The notes under the pieces: generated by a model
Database searches by the model: none
Seen by the model: only the letters and a program-made list of their open reading frames with translations
Told to the model about the DNA's origin: nothing
Shown here: in pieces, positions 46,924-55,606 of the stretch
Layout of the letters: each line of letters opens with the position of its first letter
How positions within the stretch are numbered: the first letter of the stretch is position 1
Program-made: the position numbers and the translations under genes
DNA from: an uncultured Cellvibrio sp.
Lineage (GTDB): Bacteria > Pseudomonadota > Gammaproteobacteria > Pseudomonadales > Cellvibrionaceae
Assembly: GCA_946480695.1 (NCBI GenBank)
Contig: CAMLKG010000001.1
Span: 62,001-126,000, forward strand
Direction of reading: 5' to 3'
Length of the DNA stretch: 64,000 bases

Positions 46924-46940
46924 GCCCGCCTTCGGCGGGC
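46924..46940 (+). terminator. Hairpin after the TMEM43 gene
   Basis: A GC-only 7-bp stem (GCCCGCC/GGCGGGC) with a TTC loop lies six bases past the stop. The tail is not T-rich, so its strength is uncertain. Confidence 0.6.
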
Positions 46941-47131
46941 GTGCATTTCCTGCCCAATCCAGGCGCCTTTTCCCATTCCAATAGTCACGAGTTGCTATTT
47001 CTTTGTGAACGATTTTTCTTTTTCACTTTCCATAATAAATGCGGTGGGATAAATAATTCTTTGCATTGCGCTCCGGATAATTTTTTCCTCAAAAAAAATT
47101 ACTGTGGACAGCTATTTGTGAGAAGAAAAAG

Positions 47132-48547
47132 ATGACAGACAAGAACCTCGCTACCTTCGGTGGCACTTTATTAATCCTCGGTTTTGGCAGCGTTGGGAAA
47201 GCCGTATTGCCGCTATTGCTGCGCCACATAGAAATGGCGCCGAAGAAAATAAAAATTGTTGCCCCCCATGAGGATTCAGAAGGTATTTGTGCAGAATATG
47301 GTGTCCAGTTTATACAACAGGAATTGACTAAAGATAATTTTCATAGCTTCCTCGATGAACACTTAAAAGAAGATGACTTTTTATTAAATCTTTCCGTCGA
47401 TGTTTCCAGTTTGTCGCTGATTGAATATTGTTGGCGCAAAAATATTTTCTACCTGGATACCTGTATCGAACCTTGGCCGGGGCGCTATACAGATGCATCC
47501 GCACCACCGAGCAAGCGTTCCAATTATCGATTGCGAGAGGACTTACTTTCTTTTCGCCTGGATAAGCAAGGCGGCCGAACCGCTGTTGTCACCCAAGGCG
47601 CAAATCCTGGACTTGCCTCCGTATTGGTAAAACAGGCATTGGAAAATATTGCGCGCGATTGCGATCTGGATTTCGCCCCACCCCGTTGTCGCGAGGACTG
47701 GGCGCGCCTCGCCCGTCAATTGGAGATAAAAGTAATCCATATTGCGGAGCGCGATACCCAAACGACAACAGATAGAAAAAAACGCAATGAATTTGTGAAT
47801 ACCTGGTCGGTGGATGGTTTTGTTTCTGAAGGTTTGCAACCTGCTGAATTGGGATGGGGCACACACGAAAAACATTGGCCCCCCGACGCAGAACAACATG
47901 GATATGGATGCGATGCAGCGATATTTTTAAATCGCCCCGGTGTCGCCACGCACGTGCGCAGCTGGACTCCACTTGAGGGTAGCTTCCACGGTTTTTTAAT
48001 CACGCATTCTGAATCCATATCCATTGCCGACCATTTGACGTTGCGCGAAGAGGGTGAAGTTGTCTATCGACCCACTGTGCACTATGCCTACCACCCTTGC
48101 GACGACGCGGTGTTATCCCTGCATGAGCTGGCGGGAAAAAATTGGCAACAACAAAAAGAACAACGCATTTTGAATGAGGAAATTACTGGCGGCATGGATG
48201 AATTAGGCGTGCTACTCATGGGCAATAAGAAAGGTGTGTATTGGTTTGGGTCGCGCCTTGATATCCACCAGGCCCGCCAACTCGCACCTTACAATACCGC
48301 AACCAGCCTGCAGGTAGCCGCAGGCATTTATGCCGGCGTCGTGTGGGCATTGCGCAATCCACACAGCGGAATTGTTGAACCTGACGATCTCGATCACAAG
48401 GCTATTTTAGAAATGGCAAAACCTTACCTGGGCGAATTGGTAGGTGTTTATGGAAACTGGACACCCTTAGCGGAGCGGAGCCCACTATTTTTTGAACCTA
48501 CCGCATCCGATGACCCATGGCAATTTATTAATTTCCGCGTTCATTGA
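47132..48547 (+). CDS. hss: Homospermidine synthase
   Basis: A 471-residue NAD-dependent enzyme that makes sym-homospermidine from two putrescines, or from spermidine and putrescine. The N-terminal Rossmann motif is LLILGFGSVGKAVLPLLLRH, in the saccharopine-dehydrogenase-like branch. Other marks are YLDTCIEPWPGRYTD, TQGANPGLASVLVKQAL and TWSVDGFVSEGLQPAELGWG. It is followed after 30 bases by an amine-oxidase-like flavoprotein gene, suggesting polyamine turnover. The product may serve as a stress-protective polyamine. Confidence 0.92.
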   Translation: MTDKNLATFGGTLLILGFGSVGKAVLPLLLRHIEMAPKKIKIVAPHEDSEGICAEYGVQFIQQELTKDNFHSFLDEHLKEDDFLLNLSVDVSSLSLIEYCWRKNIFYLDTCIEPWPGRYTDASAPPSKRSNYRLREDLLSFRLDKQGGRTAVVTQGANPGLASVLVKQALENIARDCDLDFAPPRCREDWARLARQLEIKVIHIAERDTQTTTDRKKRNEFVNTWSVDGFVSEGLQPAELGWGTHEKHWPPDAEQHGYGCDAAIFLNRPGVATHVRSWTPLEGSFHGFLITHSESISIADHLTLREEGEVVYRPTVHYAYHPCDDAVLSLHELAGKNWQQQKEQRILNEEITGGMDELGVLLMGNKKGVYWFGSRLDIHQARQLAPYNTATSLQVAAGIYAGVVWALRNPHSGIVEPDDLDHKAILEMAKPYLGELVGVYGNWTPLAERSPLFFEPTASDDPWQFINFRVH

Positions 48548-48577
48548 TTCCATTTATTTATTGATGGGGGGCGGGAC

Positions 48578-49882
48578 ATGTTATTGCAAAAAGAATTGGG
48601 CGTGATTGAAAAATCTTACTACGAGGCCACCGTAAAACGTCCGCCCATCAGGCCCACCTTGTGCGGAACATTGAATACCGATGTATGCATTATCGGTGGT
48701 GGCTATTCCGGTTTATCCGCGGCTATTGAATTGGCTGAACGCGGGTATAAAGTCGTTTTACTCGAAGCGCAACGCGTTGGCTGGGGAGCCTCCGGCCGCA
48801 ACGGCGGAGAAGTCATTGTCGGCTTTGGTTCCGATGGTGAAATGGCTATTACCCGCCAGCTTACGCCCGAAAATTCAAAACTTGCGTGGGATATTTCAGT
48901 AGAAGCGCTACAGCTTTTGCAAACACGTATCGCGAAATACGGAATCGAGTGCGATTACACCCCGGGGTACATGACGTTGGCGGTTAATGAACGCAAGGCT
49001 CGATTATTGGAGAAATGGTACAGCGATGTTTCGCAGCAATTTCAATATCCCTTGCGATGGATCGGTCCTGATGAGATAGGTAACTGGATTTCAAGCCCAC
49101 GTTTCCACGCCGGCGTTTACGATTCAAAATCAGGTCACCTACACCCACTGAAATACTGCCTGGGTTTAGCGAAAGCTGCACTTGCTGCCGGGGTAAATAT
49201 TTTTGAAAACTCAGCCGTACTAAAGATTGAGCGCGGTGAAAAACCCGTTGTAAAAACCGGGCAAGGAGAAATCCAATGCAATTATGTGGTTCTGGCGAGC
49301 AATGTATACATTAACGAATATGGTTCACTTGCACCGGAGATTGCGCCAAAGATTATGCCGGTCGGCACCTATATGATTGCGACTGAGCCACTTGATACGG
49401 AACGCGCGGGCAAATTATTGCATCGACGCCAGGCAGCTTCCGATAACAATTTTGTACTCGACTATTTTCGCCTCGCCGCGGATAACAGTTTGCTTTTCGG
49501 CGCGGGTGAAAGTTACACCGGCGTAACACCGCGCGGGCTTATTGAAAAAATGCGAATGCGCATGCTGGATGTTTTTCCGCAATTAACCGATGTCGCTATA
49601 CCTTATGCGTGGGGTGGTTTTGTAGATTTAACCATGAATAAGGCACCGGATTTCGGCCGCATCGGGAAAAACATCTATTACCTCCAGGGGTTTTCCGGAC
49701 ACGGTGTTGCGTTAACGGGTATTGCGGGGCAATTGGTCGCACAAGCCATCGCGGGCGATGCAGAAAAATTTGATATTTTTGCGCGCTTGCATCATCACAA
49801 ATTCCCCGGCGGCGATGTTTTGCGTACACCGTTATTAGTATTGGGTATGTGGTATTACCGCTTGCGCGACCTGTTGTTTTAA
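48578..49882 (+). CDS. FAD-dependent amine oxidoreductase (PuuB/OrdL-like)
   Basis: A 434-residue DAO-family flavoprotein. The FAD-binding motif is CIIGGGYSGLSAAIELAERG (about 36-55), followed by LLEAQRVGWGASGRNGGEV, typical of gamma-glutamylputrescine oxidases and related amine oxidases. The C-terminal FAD contact is YYLQGFSGHGVALTGIAGQL. By position behind homospermidine synthase it probably oxidises a polyamine or gamma-glutamyl polyamine; the substrate is inferred. Other Puu-pathway genes are absent from the window. Confidence 0.85.
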   Translation: MLLQKELGVIEKSYYEATVKRPPIRPTLCGTLNTDVCIIGGGYSGLSAAIELAERGYKVVLLEAQRVGWGASGRNGGEVIVGFGSDGEMAITRQLTPENSKLAWDISVEALQLLQTRIAKYGIECDYTPGYMTLAVNERKARLLEKWYSDVSQQFQYPLRWIGPDEIGNWISSPRFHAGVYDSKSGHLHPLKYCLGLAKAALAAGVNIFENSAVLKIERGEKPVVKTGQGEIQCNYVVLASNVYINEYGSLAPEIAPKIMPVGTYMIATEPLDTERAGKLLHRRQAASDNNFVLDYFRLAADNSLLFGAGESYTGVTPRGLIEKMRMRMLDVFPQLTDVAIPYAWGGFVDLTMNKAPDFGRIGKNIYYLQGFSGHGVALTGIAGQLVAQAIAGDAEKFDIFARLHHHKFPGGDVLRTPLLVLGMWYYRLRDLLF

Positions 49883-50030
49883 CGATCCTGAATTTTCGTG
49901 CTGGCTCAGGCTTGTTTCCTTCCTTCTCCATTCATTTCGGAGCGGAACTATCGCTCTCCCTGTGAGTCGATTGGTTAACATACCGAAACTTAATGCAACC
50001 ATGGGCTTTCCATGAAATTGGAGGTGGGCT

Positions 50031-50216
50031 ATGGAATTATCAGATATGGGGATATGGATTGGCGTCCTGCTTTTCATTTTTTTTGCACTTTACGTAATTG
50101 CTACACTCATGCGAAACAGTGCCGCTAAAAAAGATAAAGTGGGGCATAAAGAAGAAGATTCTATTGCCAGTAGCGTATCTATCAATCCGCAAAAAAATAC
50201 CCGAAAGCTCGAATGA
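50031..50216 (+). CDS. Small single-helix membrane protein
   Basis: A 61-residue protein with one membrane helix (about 8-27, IWIGVLLFIFFALYVIATLM) and a charged, Lys-rich cytoplasmic tail. TTGGAGGTGGGCT before the ATG gives a strong ribosome binding site, so translation is likely. I do not recognise a family. It lies between the amine oxidase and treZ in the same direction. Confidence 0.65.
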   Translation: MELSDMGIWIGVLLFIFFALYVIATLMRNSAAKKDKVGHKEEDSIASSVSINPQKNTRKLE

Positions 50217-50373
50217 GTTGCCAGGAAATAGAAAATTTAATACAGGCATCCTGGTAAAGCTCGCCATATAACCCAAGCCACCAGGCACTCTAACTACCGG
50301 AATTATTTTCCTTGCGGATGGTCATTTTAAGGGGACCCGTTTTTATCACTGAGCCTTTTAAAGGAAAGATACT

Positions 50374-52239
50374 ATGCACAATCAACGACAATATCCTGTA
50401 GGCGCCGAATTCACGAAAAGCGGTGTGCATTTCAGGGTATGGGCGCCGTCAGCGAATACTGTGCAAGTGGTGATAAAAAATAAAATTGGCAACTTTGAAA
50501 TGACTGAAGAGCCGGATGGATATAAATCTATCCTTATCCCTTCAGCTGAAATCGGTGACCTATACCAATTCAAATTGGATGATGACACAAACCTATACCC
50601 GGACCCGGCCTCCCGTGCGCAACCTTTCGGGCCTCACGGTCCCTCCATGTTGATAGACCCGGAAACCTTTATTTGGTCAGATGAAAACTGGCAAGGCGTG
50701 AGCCAAACCGGCAATGTCATTTATGAAATGCATTTGGGTACATTTACACGTGAAGGAACCCTTCGTGCAGCCGCCGCCGAATTAAATGAATTGGCGACAT
50801 TGGGCGTTACCATTATTGAACTCATGCCCGTTAATGAATTTGATGGGGAATTTGGTTGGGGCTACGATGGCGTGGGATTTTTTGCGCCCTACCACGGTTA
50901 CGGTACCCCGGATGATCTGCGCCTTTTCGTGGATAAGGCCCATGGTTTGGGAATAGGTGTGATCCTGGATGTCGTGTATAACCATGTGGGCAGCAGTGGT
51001 TGTTACCTGCATAAGTTTTCGCCGGATTATTTTTCCGAACGCTACAAATCCGATTGGGGCGACTCTTTTAATTTCGATGGCAAAAACGCCGGGCCGGTGC
51101 GAGAATTTTTTGTAAGCAATGCACTTTACTGGATAGACGAATTCCATTTTGACGGGTTTCGCTTTGATGCCACCCAGCAAATTTTTGATGCATCAAGGGA
51201 TTATATAATTTCAACGATTGTACGCAACGCCAGGGAAATAGCACAAAACCGTCGCTTATACATTTCCGGAGAAAACGAACCGCAAAATAACCGCTTTATC
51301 AAACCTATAGAAAAAAATGGCTGTGGGTTTGATGCCCTCTGGAACGATGATTTCCACCATAGCGCTTTAGTTGCCGCCACCGGAAGGACGGCAGCCTACT
51401 TTTCTGATTATCGCGGCTCACCCCAGGAAATCATTAGCAACCTTAAATATGGCTTTCTCTATCAGGGCCAATATTATCGCTGGCAAAAAAAACAGCGAGG
51501 CACATCAAACCTTGATATGCCCGCGGGAAAATTCATTCACTATTTGCAAAACCACGATCAAATAGCGAATCGAGGAAGGGGAAAAAGACTGCACCAATTA
51601 ACGCATCCGGCGTTATTAAGGGCGCTTACAGCGGTCCTTTTGCTGGGGCCGCAAACACCGCTGCTTTTCCAGGGACAGGAGTTCGGGGCATCTTCACCAT
51701 TCCTTTATTTTGCCGATAACCCCGAAGCATTGGCGGACCTGGTGGCGCAGGGCAGAAACGAATTCCTATACCAGTTTCCCTACCTTGCGCTTGAAGAAAT
51801 GCAACCCTATTTAAGCCGGCCCGACAATGCAACAACCTTTTTAAGATGCAAGCTCAACTTTGCAGAACGGGAAGCACACGGCGAAATCTATCAGTTACAC
51901 AAGGATTTATTAGCGTTACGCAAATCCGACCCGGTTTTTAGTGGCGAAGATTTCAGCCATATTGATGGCGCCGTGCTTTCAAATGAGGTGATTGTCTTAC
52001 GCTTTTTTTCTCAAAAGCAAAACGATGATCGTTTGCTGCTGGTAAATTTTGGCCGCGATTATGAATTATCCCCCATCCCCGAACCTTTGCTTGCGCCCCA
52101 TCCCGATGGCAACTGGACGCTGTTGTGGTCGAGCGAGTCACCCGATTATGGAGGCCATGGTAGTGCAGCACCATTTTCACACGCGGGATGGCAAATACCG
52201 GCCTACAGCGCGGCGGTTCTTATTCCCGTGGTTAAATAA
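50374..52239 (+). CDS. treZ: Malto-oligosyltrehalose trehalohydrolase
   Basis: A 621-residue GH13 enzyme that releases trehalose from maltooligosyl-trehalose. An N-terminal CBM48-like domain (about 8-100, VGAEFTKSGVHFRVWAPSAN) precedes the barrel. The catalytic residues are D265 in DGFRFDAT, E300 in SGENEPQNN and D395 in LQNHDQIANRGRG; this GENEP-type acid/base motif and the overall length fit TreZ rather than GlgB. The partner TreY, which makes its substrate, is not in this window; a GH133-type debranching enzyme follows after 50 bases. The product would be an osmoprotectant. Confidence 0.92.
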   Translation: MHNQRQYPVGAEFTKSGVHFRVWAPSANTVQVVIKNKIGNFEMTEEPDGYKSILIPSAEIGDLYQFKLDDDTNLYPDPASRAQPFGPHGPSMLIDPETFIWSDENWQGVSQTGNVIYEMHLGTFTREGTLRAAAAELNELATLGVTIIELMPVNEFDGEFGWGYDGVGFFAPYHGYGTPDDLRLFVDKAHGLGIGVILDVVYNHVGSSGCYLHKFSPDYFSERYKSDWGDSFNFDGKNAGPVREFFVSNALYWIDEFHFDGFRFDATQQIFDASRDYIISTIVRNAREIAQNRRLYISGENEPQNNRFIKPIEKNGCGFDALWNDDFHHSALVAATGRTAAYFSDYRGSPQEIISNLKYGFLYQGQYYRWQKKQRGTSNLDMPAGKFIHYLQNHDQIANRGRGKRLHQLTHPALLRALTAVLLLGPQTPLLFQGQEFGASSPFLYFADNPEALADLVAQGRNEFLYQFPYLALEEMQPYLSRPDNATTFLRCKLNFAEREAHGEIYQLHKDLLALRKSDPVFSGEDFSHIDGAVLSNEVIVLRFFSQKQNDDRLLLVNFGRDYELSPIPEPLLAPHPDGNWTLLWSSESPDYGGHGSAAPFSHAGWQIPAYSAAVLIPVVK

Positions 52240-52289
52240 ATTGCCAAGCAGTATGCGCGTTTCCTGTTGAAAATTTCCGGGAGCAGATT

Positions 52290-54323
52290 ATGACGAATTC
52301 TCCATCACGCCTGATTTCTTTTGATGTACCCGATGATACCAACGCGGTACAGCGCCGCGAATGGCTATTAACAAATGGCCTCGGGGGATTTGCATCGGGC
52401 ACCCTGGCGGGAAGCGTAACGCGACGCTATCACGGCTTGCTGGTCGCCGCCTTGCCCGCACCGCTGGGGCGCACCGTGATGTTGAGCAGGCTACATGAAA
52501 GCGTTAAATTGGATAACGACAATGTCATCCTGCTCAACAACCAGGAGTTGAGCGATAACCAGGTTGAGGGAAACATCTGTAAATGTATTAAATCGTTTCA
52601 CCTGGATTACGGGTTACCCGTATGGACGTACCAAACCAACGCGTTTAAGTTGGAAAAGCGCATCCTAATGCCGGGTAATAAAAATACTGTCCTTATTAAT
52701 TATCGCTTGCTCGAAGCGACAGGCGCTGCGGAAATTGAATTGCGGCCGGCGGTGCACTTTCGTCCGCTGGAGGCGGCGGTTAACGAGGATGTGGTAGTTA
52801 ATTCAGAGTACATAGTGAGCGCCCGCGATAATATTTACCAAATCCAGGGCGGGTTTTACCCGCCCCTGCTGTTAAAAATGATTGATGCGGAATCGACATT
52901 TAATATTGATAACCGCCGCACCGATAATATTTATTTTCGCCTGGAATACGAACGGGGTTATGCCTCCATCGGCAAACATTGGAGCCCCGGTTTTTTCAGG
53001 CTATTTTTGCATCCGGGGGCATCCGCCACGTTTGTCGCAAGCACCGAATCAAACGATGAATTGCCGGTGCATTTTGCAGACGCTTATGACACTGAAATAG
53101 AACGCCGGAAAAAGTTGCTTGCGGCCGCACCCAAGGTTGCCGGCGCGCAGGTGCCGGCGGAGTTAATCCTCGCTGCCGACCAATTTATTGTGACACCCGG
53201 CGGCCGCATTGAAGAAGCGGAACGCGCGCGCGCGGCGGGCGAAGATGTTAGGACGATTATCGCCGGCTACCATTGGTTTACTGATTGGGGGCGCGACACT
53301 ATGATCAGCCTTGAAGGGCTGACACTAACGACAGGTCGCTACAAGGAAGCGCGCTATATATTGCGAACCTTTGCAAATTATGTGCGGGACGGATTGATTC
53401 CCAATATGTTTCCCGAGCACGACAAAACCGGTTTGTATCACACCGCTGATGCAAGTTTATGGTTTTTCCATGCCGTGCATCGCTATTTACAAGCAACGCA
53501 AGACCGCGAAACGTTGCGTGTTATTTTACCTAAATTAATTTCCATCGTTGACCATCACCTGGCCGGAACCCGCTTCAACATCGGTATCGATCCGACCGAT
53601 GGACTTTTGCGGCAAGGTGAAGAGGGTTATCAATTAACCTGGATGGATGCCAAGGTAAACGGTTGGGTGGTTACGCCGCGCCGCGGTAAAGCTGTTGAGC
53701 TAAATGCGCTTTGGTACAACGCGCTTTGCCTGTTGGAAAAATGGCTGGCAGAGGAAGGGCAAGCCGAGCGCGCACGGATTATTCGCGAACATGCCCTGCG
53801 CGCGCGCGAATCGTTTAACGAACGCTTTTGGAATTCAATGAGTGGGTATCTTTACGATGTGATTGACGGACCGGAAAAACTGGATGACTCCTGCCGCCCA
53901 AACCAGATTTTTGCTATCGCATTAGACCATCCGGTGCTTGATCGGCAACACTGGGAAACCGTGGTTGAGCAAGTAAAAAAACATTTGTTGACGCCGGTAG
54001 GCTTGCGTTCCTTATCGCCGCAACATCGCGATTACAAACAAAATTATGACGGAGACCTTTTTACCCGGGATGCTGCCTACCACCAGGGCACTGTCTGGGC
54101 CTGGTTAATTGGCCCTTATATCGATGCGTGGGTTAAGACCTATCCGCACCAGCGCGACAATGCCATCGCGTTGTTGAGCGGTTTTGAAGCGCATATGAAT
54201 GAGGCGGGTATCGGCACTATCAGTGAAATATTTGATGCTGAAGAACCGTTCACAGCGCGGGGGTGTATTGCGCAGGCCTGGAGCGTGGCGGAAGTGTTAC
54301 GGTGTTGGGCTACCTATTCGTAG
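52290..54323 (+). CDS. Glycogen-debranching amylo-alpha-1,6-glucosidase (GH133-like)
   Basis: A 677-residue enzyme with the GDE N-terminal domain (WLLTNGLGGFASGTLAGSV, TRRYHGLLVAALPAPLGRTV) and the (alpha/alpha)6 C-terminal GDE domain (about 290-670) containing YHWFTDWGRDTMISLEGLTL and YHQGTVWAWLIGPYIDAW. It should cleave alpha-1,6 branches of glycogen, giving linear chains for trehalose synthesis with TreZ upstream. The last codons form one arm of a 13-bp hairpin at 54301-54332. Confidence 0.9.
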   Translation: MTNSPSRLISFDVPDDTNAVQRREWLLTNGLGGFASGTLAGSVTRRYHGLLVAALPAPLGRTVMLSRLHESVKLDNDNVILLNNQELSDNQVEGNICKCIKSFHLDYGLPVWTYQTNAFKLEKRILMPGNKNTVLINYRLLEATGAAEIELRPAVHFRPLEAAVNEDVVVNSEYIVSARDNIYQIQGGFYPPLLLKMIDAESTFNIDNRRTDNIYFRLEYERGYASIGKHWSPGFFRLFLHPGASATFVASTESNDELPVHFADAYDTEIERRKKLLAAAPKVAGAQVPAELILAADQFIVTPGGRIEEAERARAAGEDVRTIIAGYHWFTDWGRDTMISLEGLTLTTGRYKEARYILRTFANYVRDGLIPNMFPEHDKTGLYHTADASLWFFHAVHRYLQATQDRETLRVILPKLISIVDHHLAGTRFNIGIDPTDGLLRQGEEGYQLTWMDAKVNGWVVTPRRGKAVELNALWYNALCLLEKWLAEEGQAERARIIREHALRARESFNERFWNSMSGYLYDVIDGPEKLDDSCRPNQIFAIALDHPVLDRQHWETVVEQVKKHLLTPVGLRSLSPQHRDYKQNYDGDLFTRDAAYHQGTVWAWLIGPYIDAWVKTYPHQRDNAIALLSGFEAHMNEAGIGTISEIFDAEEPFTARGCIAQAWSVAEVLRCWATYS

Positions 54324-54332
54324 CCCAACACC
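54301..54332. terminator. Hairpin overlapping the debranching-enzyme 3' end
   Basis: GGTGTTGGGCTAC and its exact complement GTAGCCCAACACC enclose a six-base loop. The stem includes the stop codon of the debranching gene and ends 12 bases before the convergent hemerythrin stop, so one structure may end both transcripts. No T-run follows on either strand. Confidence 0.6.
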
Positions 54333-54343
54333 ACATCATGGGA

Positions 54344-54853
54344 TTATTGTTTCCTGGATGGCGGTGTTCCCGTCAATTCTCCTTTAAGCTCTTCTTTGCG
54401 GTGCTGGAGTTCAGCGCCCAATTCATTCATATCCAATTTGGAATCTTTAACCTTGGGGAAAATCTCCGTTTGTTCTTCATGTACGTGATGCTTCACATAT
54501 TCGCTCAGCACTTTAACTTTTGCATCAAACGCTTCCTCACCCGGTTCACCTTCTTCAAGCTGGGTAATCAGGTGAGTCAAGGTTTCGTGTTCAACGCGCG
54601 CCTCGGGTATTAATTCAGAATCCTTTAACGCGTCTTTCACTTTGGGATAAAAAATTTCTTCTTCAATTTGCGCGTGGATGATCAGCTCCTGGCAAATTTG
54701 GTCGATTAACGCTTTCTTCCTGGTGTTGGAGCGGGAGGACTCATATTCTTTAAACAGCGAATCGACCAACCGGTGGTCGGCACGCAGGAGTTTGGTTGCT
54801 TCCTGGGCGGACGCATGCCCGGTTTGCTTGTCAATTTTCTTTGCAGTTGGCAT
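54344..54853 (-). CDS. Hemerythrin (HHE) domain protein
   Basis: A 169-residue helical protein with the HHE cation-binding pattern: DHRLVDSLF, IIHAQIEEEIFYPKV, EHETLTHLI and KHHVHEEQTEIFPKV supply the histidines and glutamates of a di-iron site. Such proteins bind oxygen, nitric oxide or iron and often appear in stress loci. Lys-rich ends flank the domain. It is convergent with the debranching-enzyme gene and probably cotranscribed behind the DUF6766 gene 33 bases upstream. Confidence 0.88.
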   Translation of the reverse strand: MPTAKKIDKQTGHASAQEATKLLRADHRLVDSLFKEYESSRSNTRKKALIDQICQELIIHAQIEEEIFYPKVKDALKDSELIPEARVEHETLTHLITQLEEGEPGEEAFDAKVKVLSEYVKHHVHEEQTEIFPKVKDSKLDMNELGAELQHRKEELKGELTGTPPSRKQ

Positions 54854-54886
54854 TTTGATTTCCTCGTGTAGTGGGAAAGTTAACTA

Positions 54887-55543
54887 TTAACCTCCGGTTT
54901 CGTTGTGTGGCGCATCAACGGGTTTGGATTCCGGAGATCCCTTTTGCCGCAAGTAGATGGAAAAGAACACAATGGCAGCGACGGATAAAAATTCACTTTG
55001 CCAATTCTGGAATGATTCAAACCAGAAGCGGTGGTCGAGCATCACCTGGATTAACCCCAATGGTTCCAAACCCTCCACACCCAATTCCTCGTTTATCTGC
55101 AACAGGGTTCCATAGGCGTGGATGCAGAAGGATGCTAAAAATAAAATGACGAATACCAGGCTCAAGGAATTCTGATAAATAGCGAGAATCCAACCGCCCT
55201 TTTTAACCGGCCAGGGCGCATCAGGATGCGCGATAGGTGCTCGATCCACTTCCTCCTTTTCATCCAGGCTTTTGGATTCGGCAGAACCCTGCTGATAAAG
55301 GAACACCGTGAAGAAAACATAGAGCCCCATTTGCAGGAATTCACTTTCCCAATTTTCAAACGTGGATTGGAGGAAATGACCCGACCCCAGGTAATGCCAA
55401 TAATCGTATACCGCCAGGCCCTTCTCCATTCGCTCTTCGTTATTTACTTGCCAGCCAAAATAACTTTGGGCAGCCAAGGTGATAACGGTGAAGCTGAGAA
55501 AAACAATTAACAATCCATTTCGTTTCAAAAACGAATGCTTCAT
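54887..55543 (-). CDS. DUF6766 family membrane protein with internal duplication
   Basis: A 218-residue membrane protein of two homologous halves, each with two helices. FENWESEFLQMGLYVFFTVF in the first half matches FQNWQSEFLSVAAIVFFSIY in the second, and each is followed by a GSxESK stretch. It matches DUF6766, of unknown function. The start at 55543 has GAGG ten bases upstream; the frame is open 15 codons earlier without one. It lies between katE and the hemerythrin gene on the minus strand. Confidence 0.8.
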   Translation of the reverse strand: MKHSFLKRNGLLIVFLSFTVITLAAQSYFGWQVNNEERMEKGLAVYDYWHYLGSGHFLQSTFENWESEFLQMGLYVFFTVFLYQQGSAESKSLDEKEEVDRAPIAHPDAPWPVKKGGWILAIYQNSLSLVFVILFLASFCIHAYGTLLQINEELGVEGLEPLGLIQVMLDHRFWFESFQNWQSEFLSVAAIVFFSIYLRQKGSPESKPVDAPHNETGG

Positions 55544-55606
55544 TGAATTACCTCGCTGGCAACCGATAGGTTGGTTAGCTTTCGACAAAACAAATTCACA
55601 TGGGTA

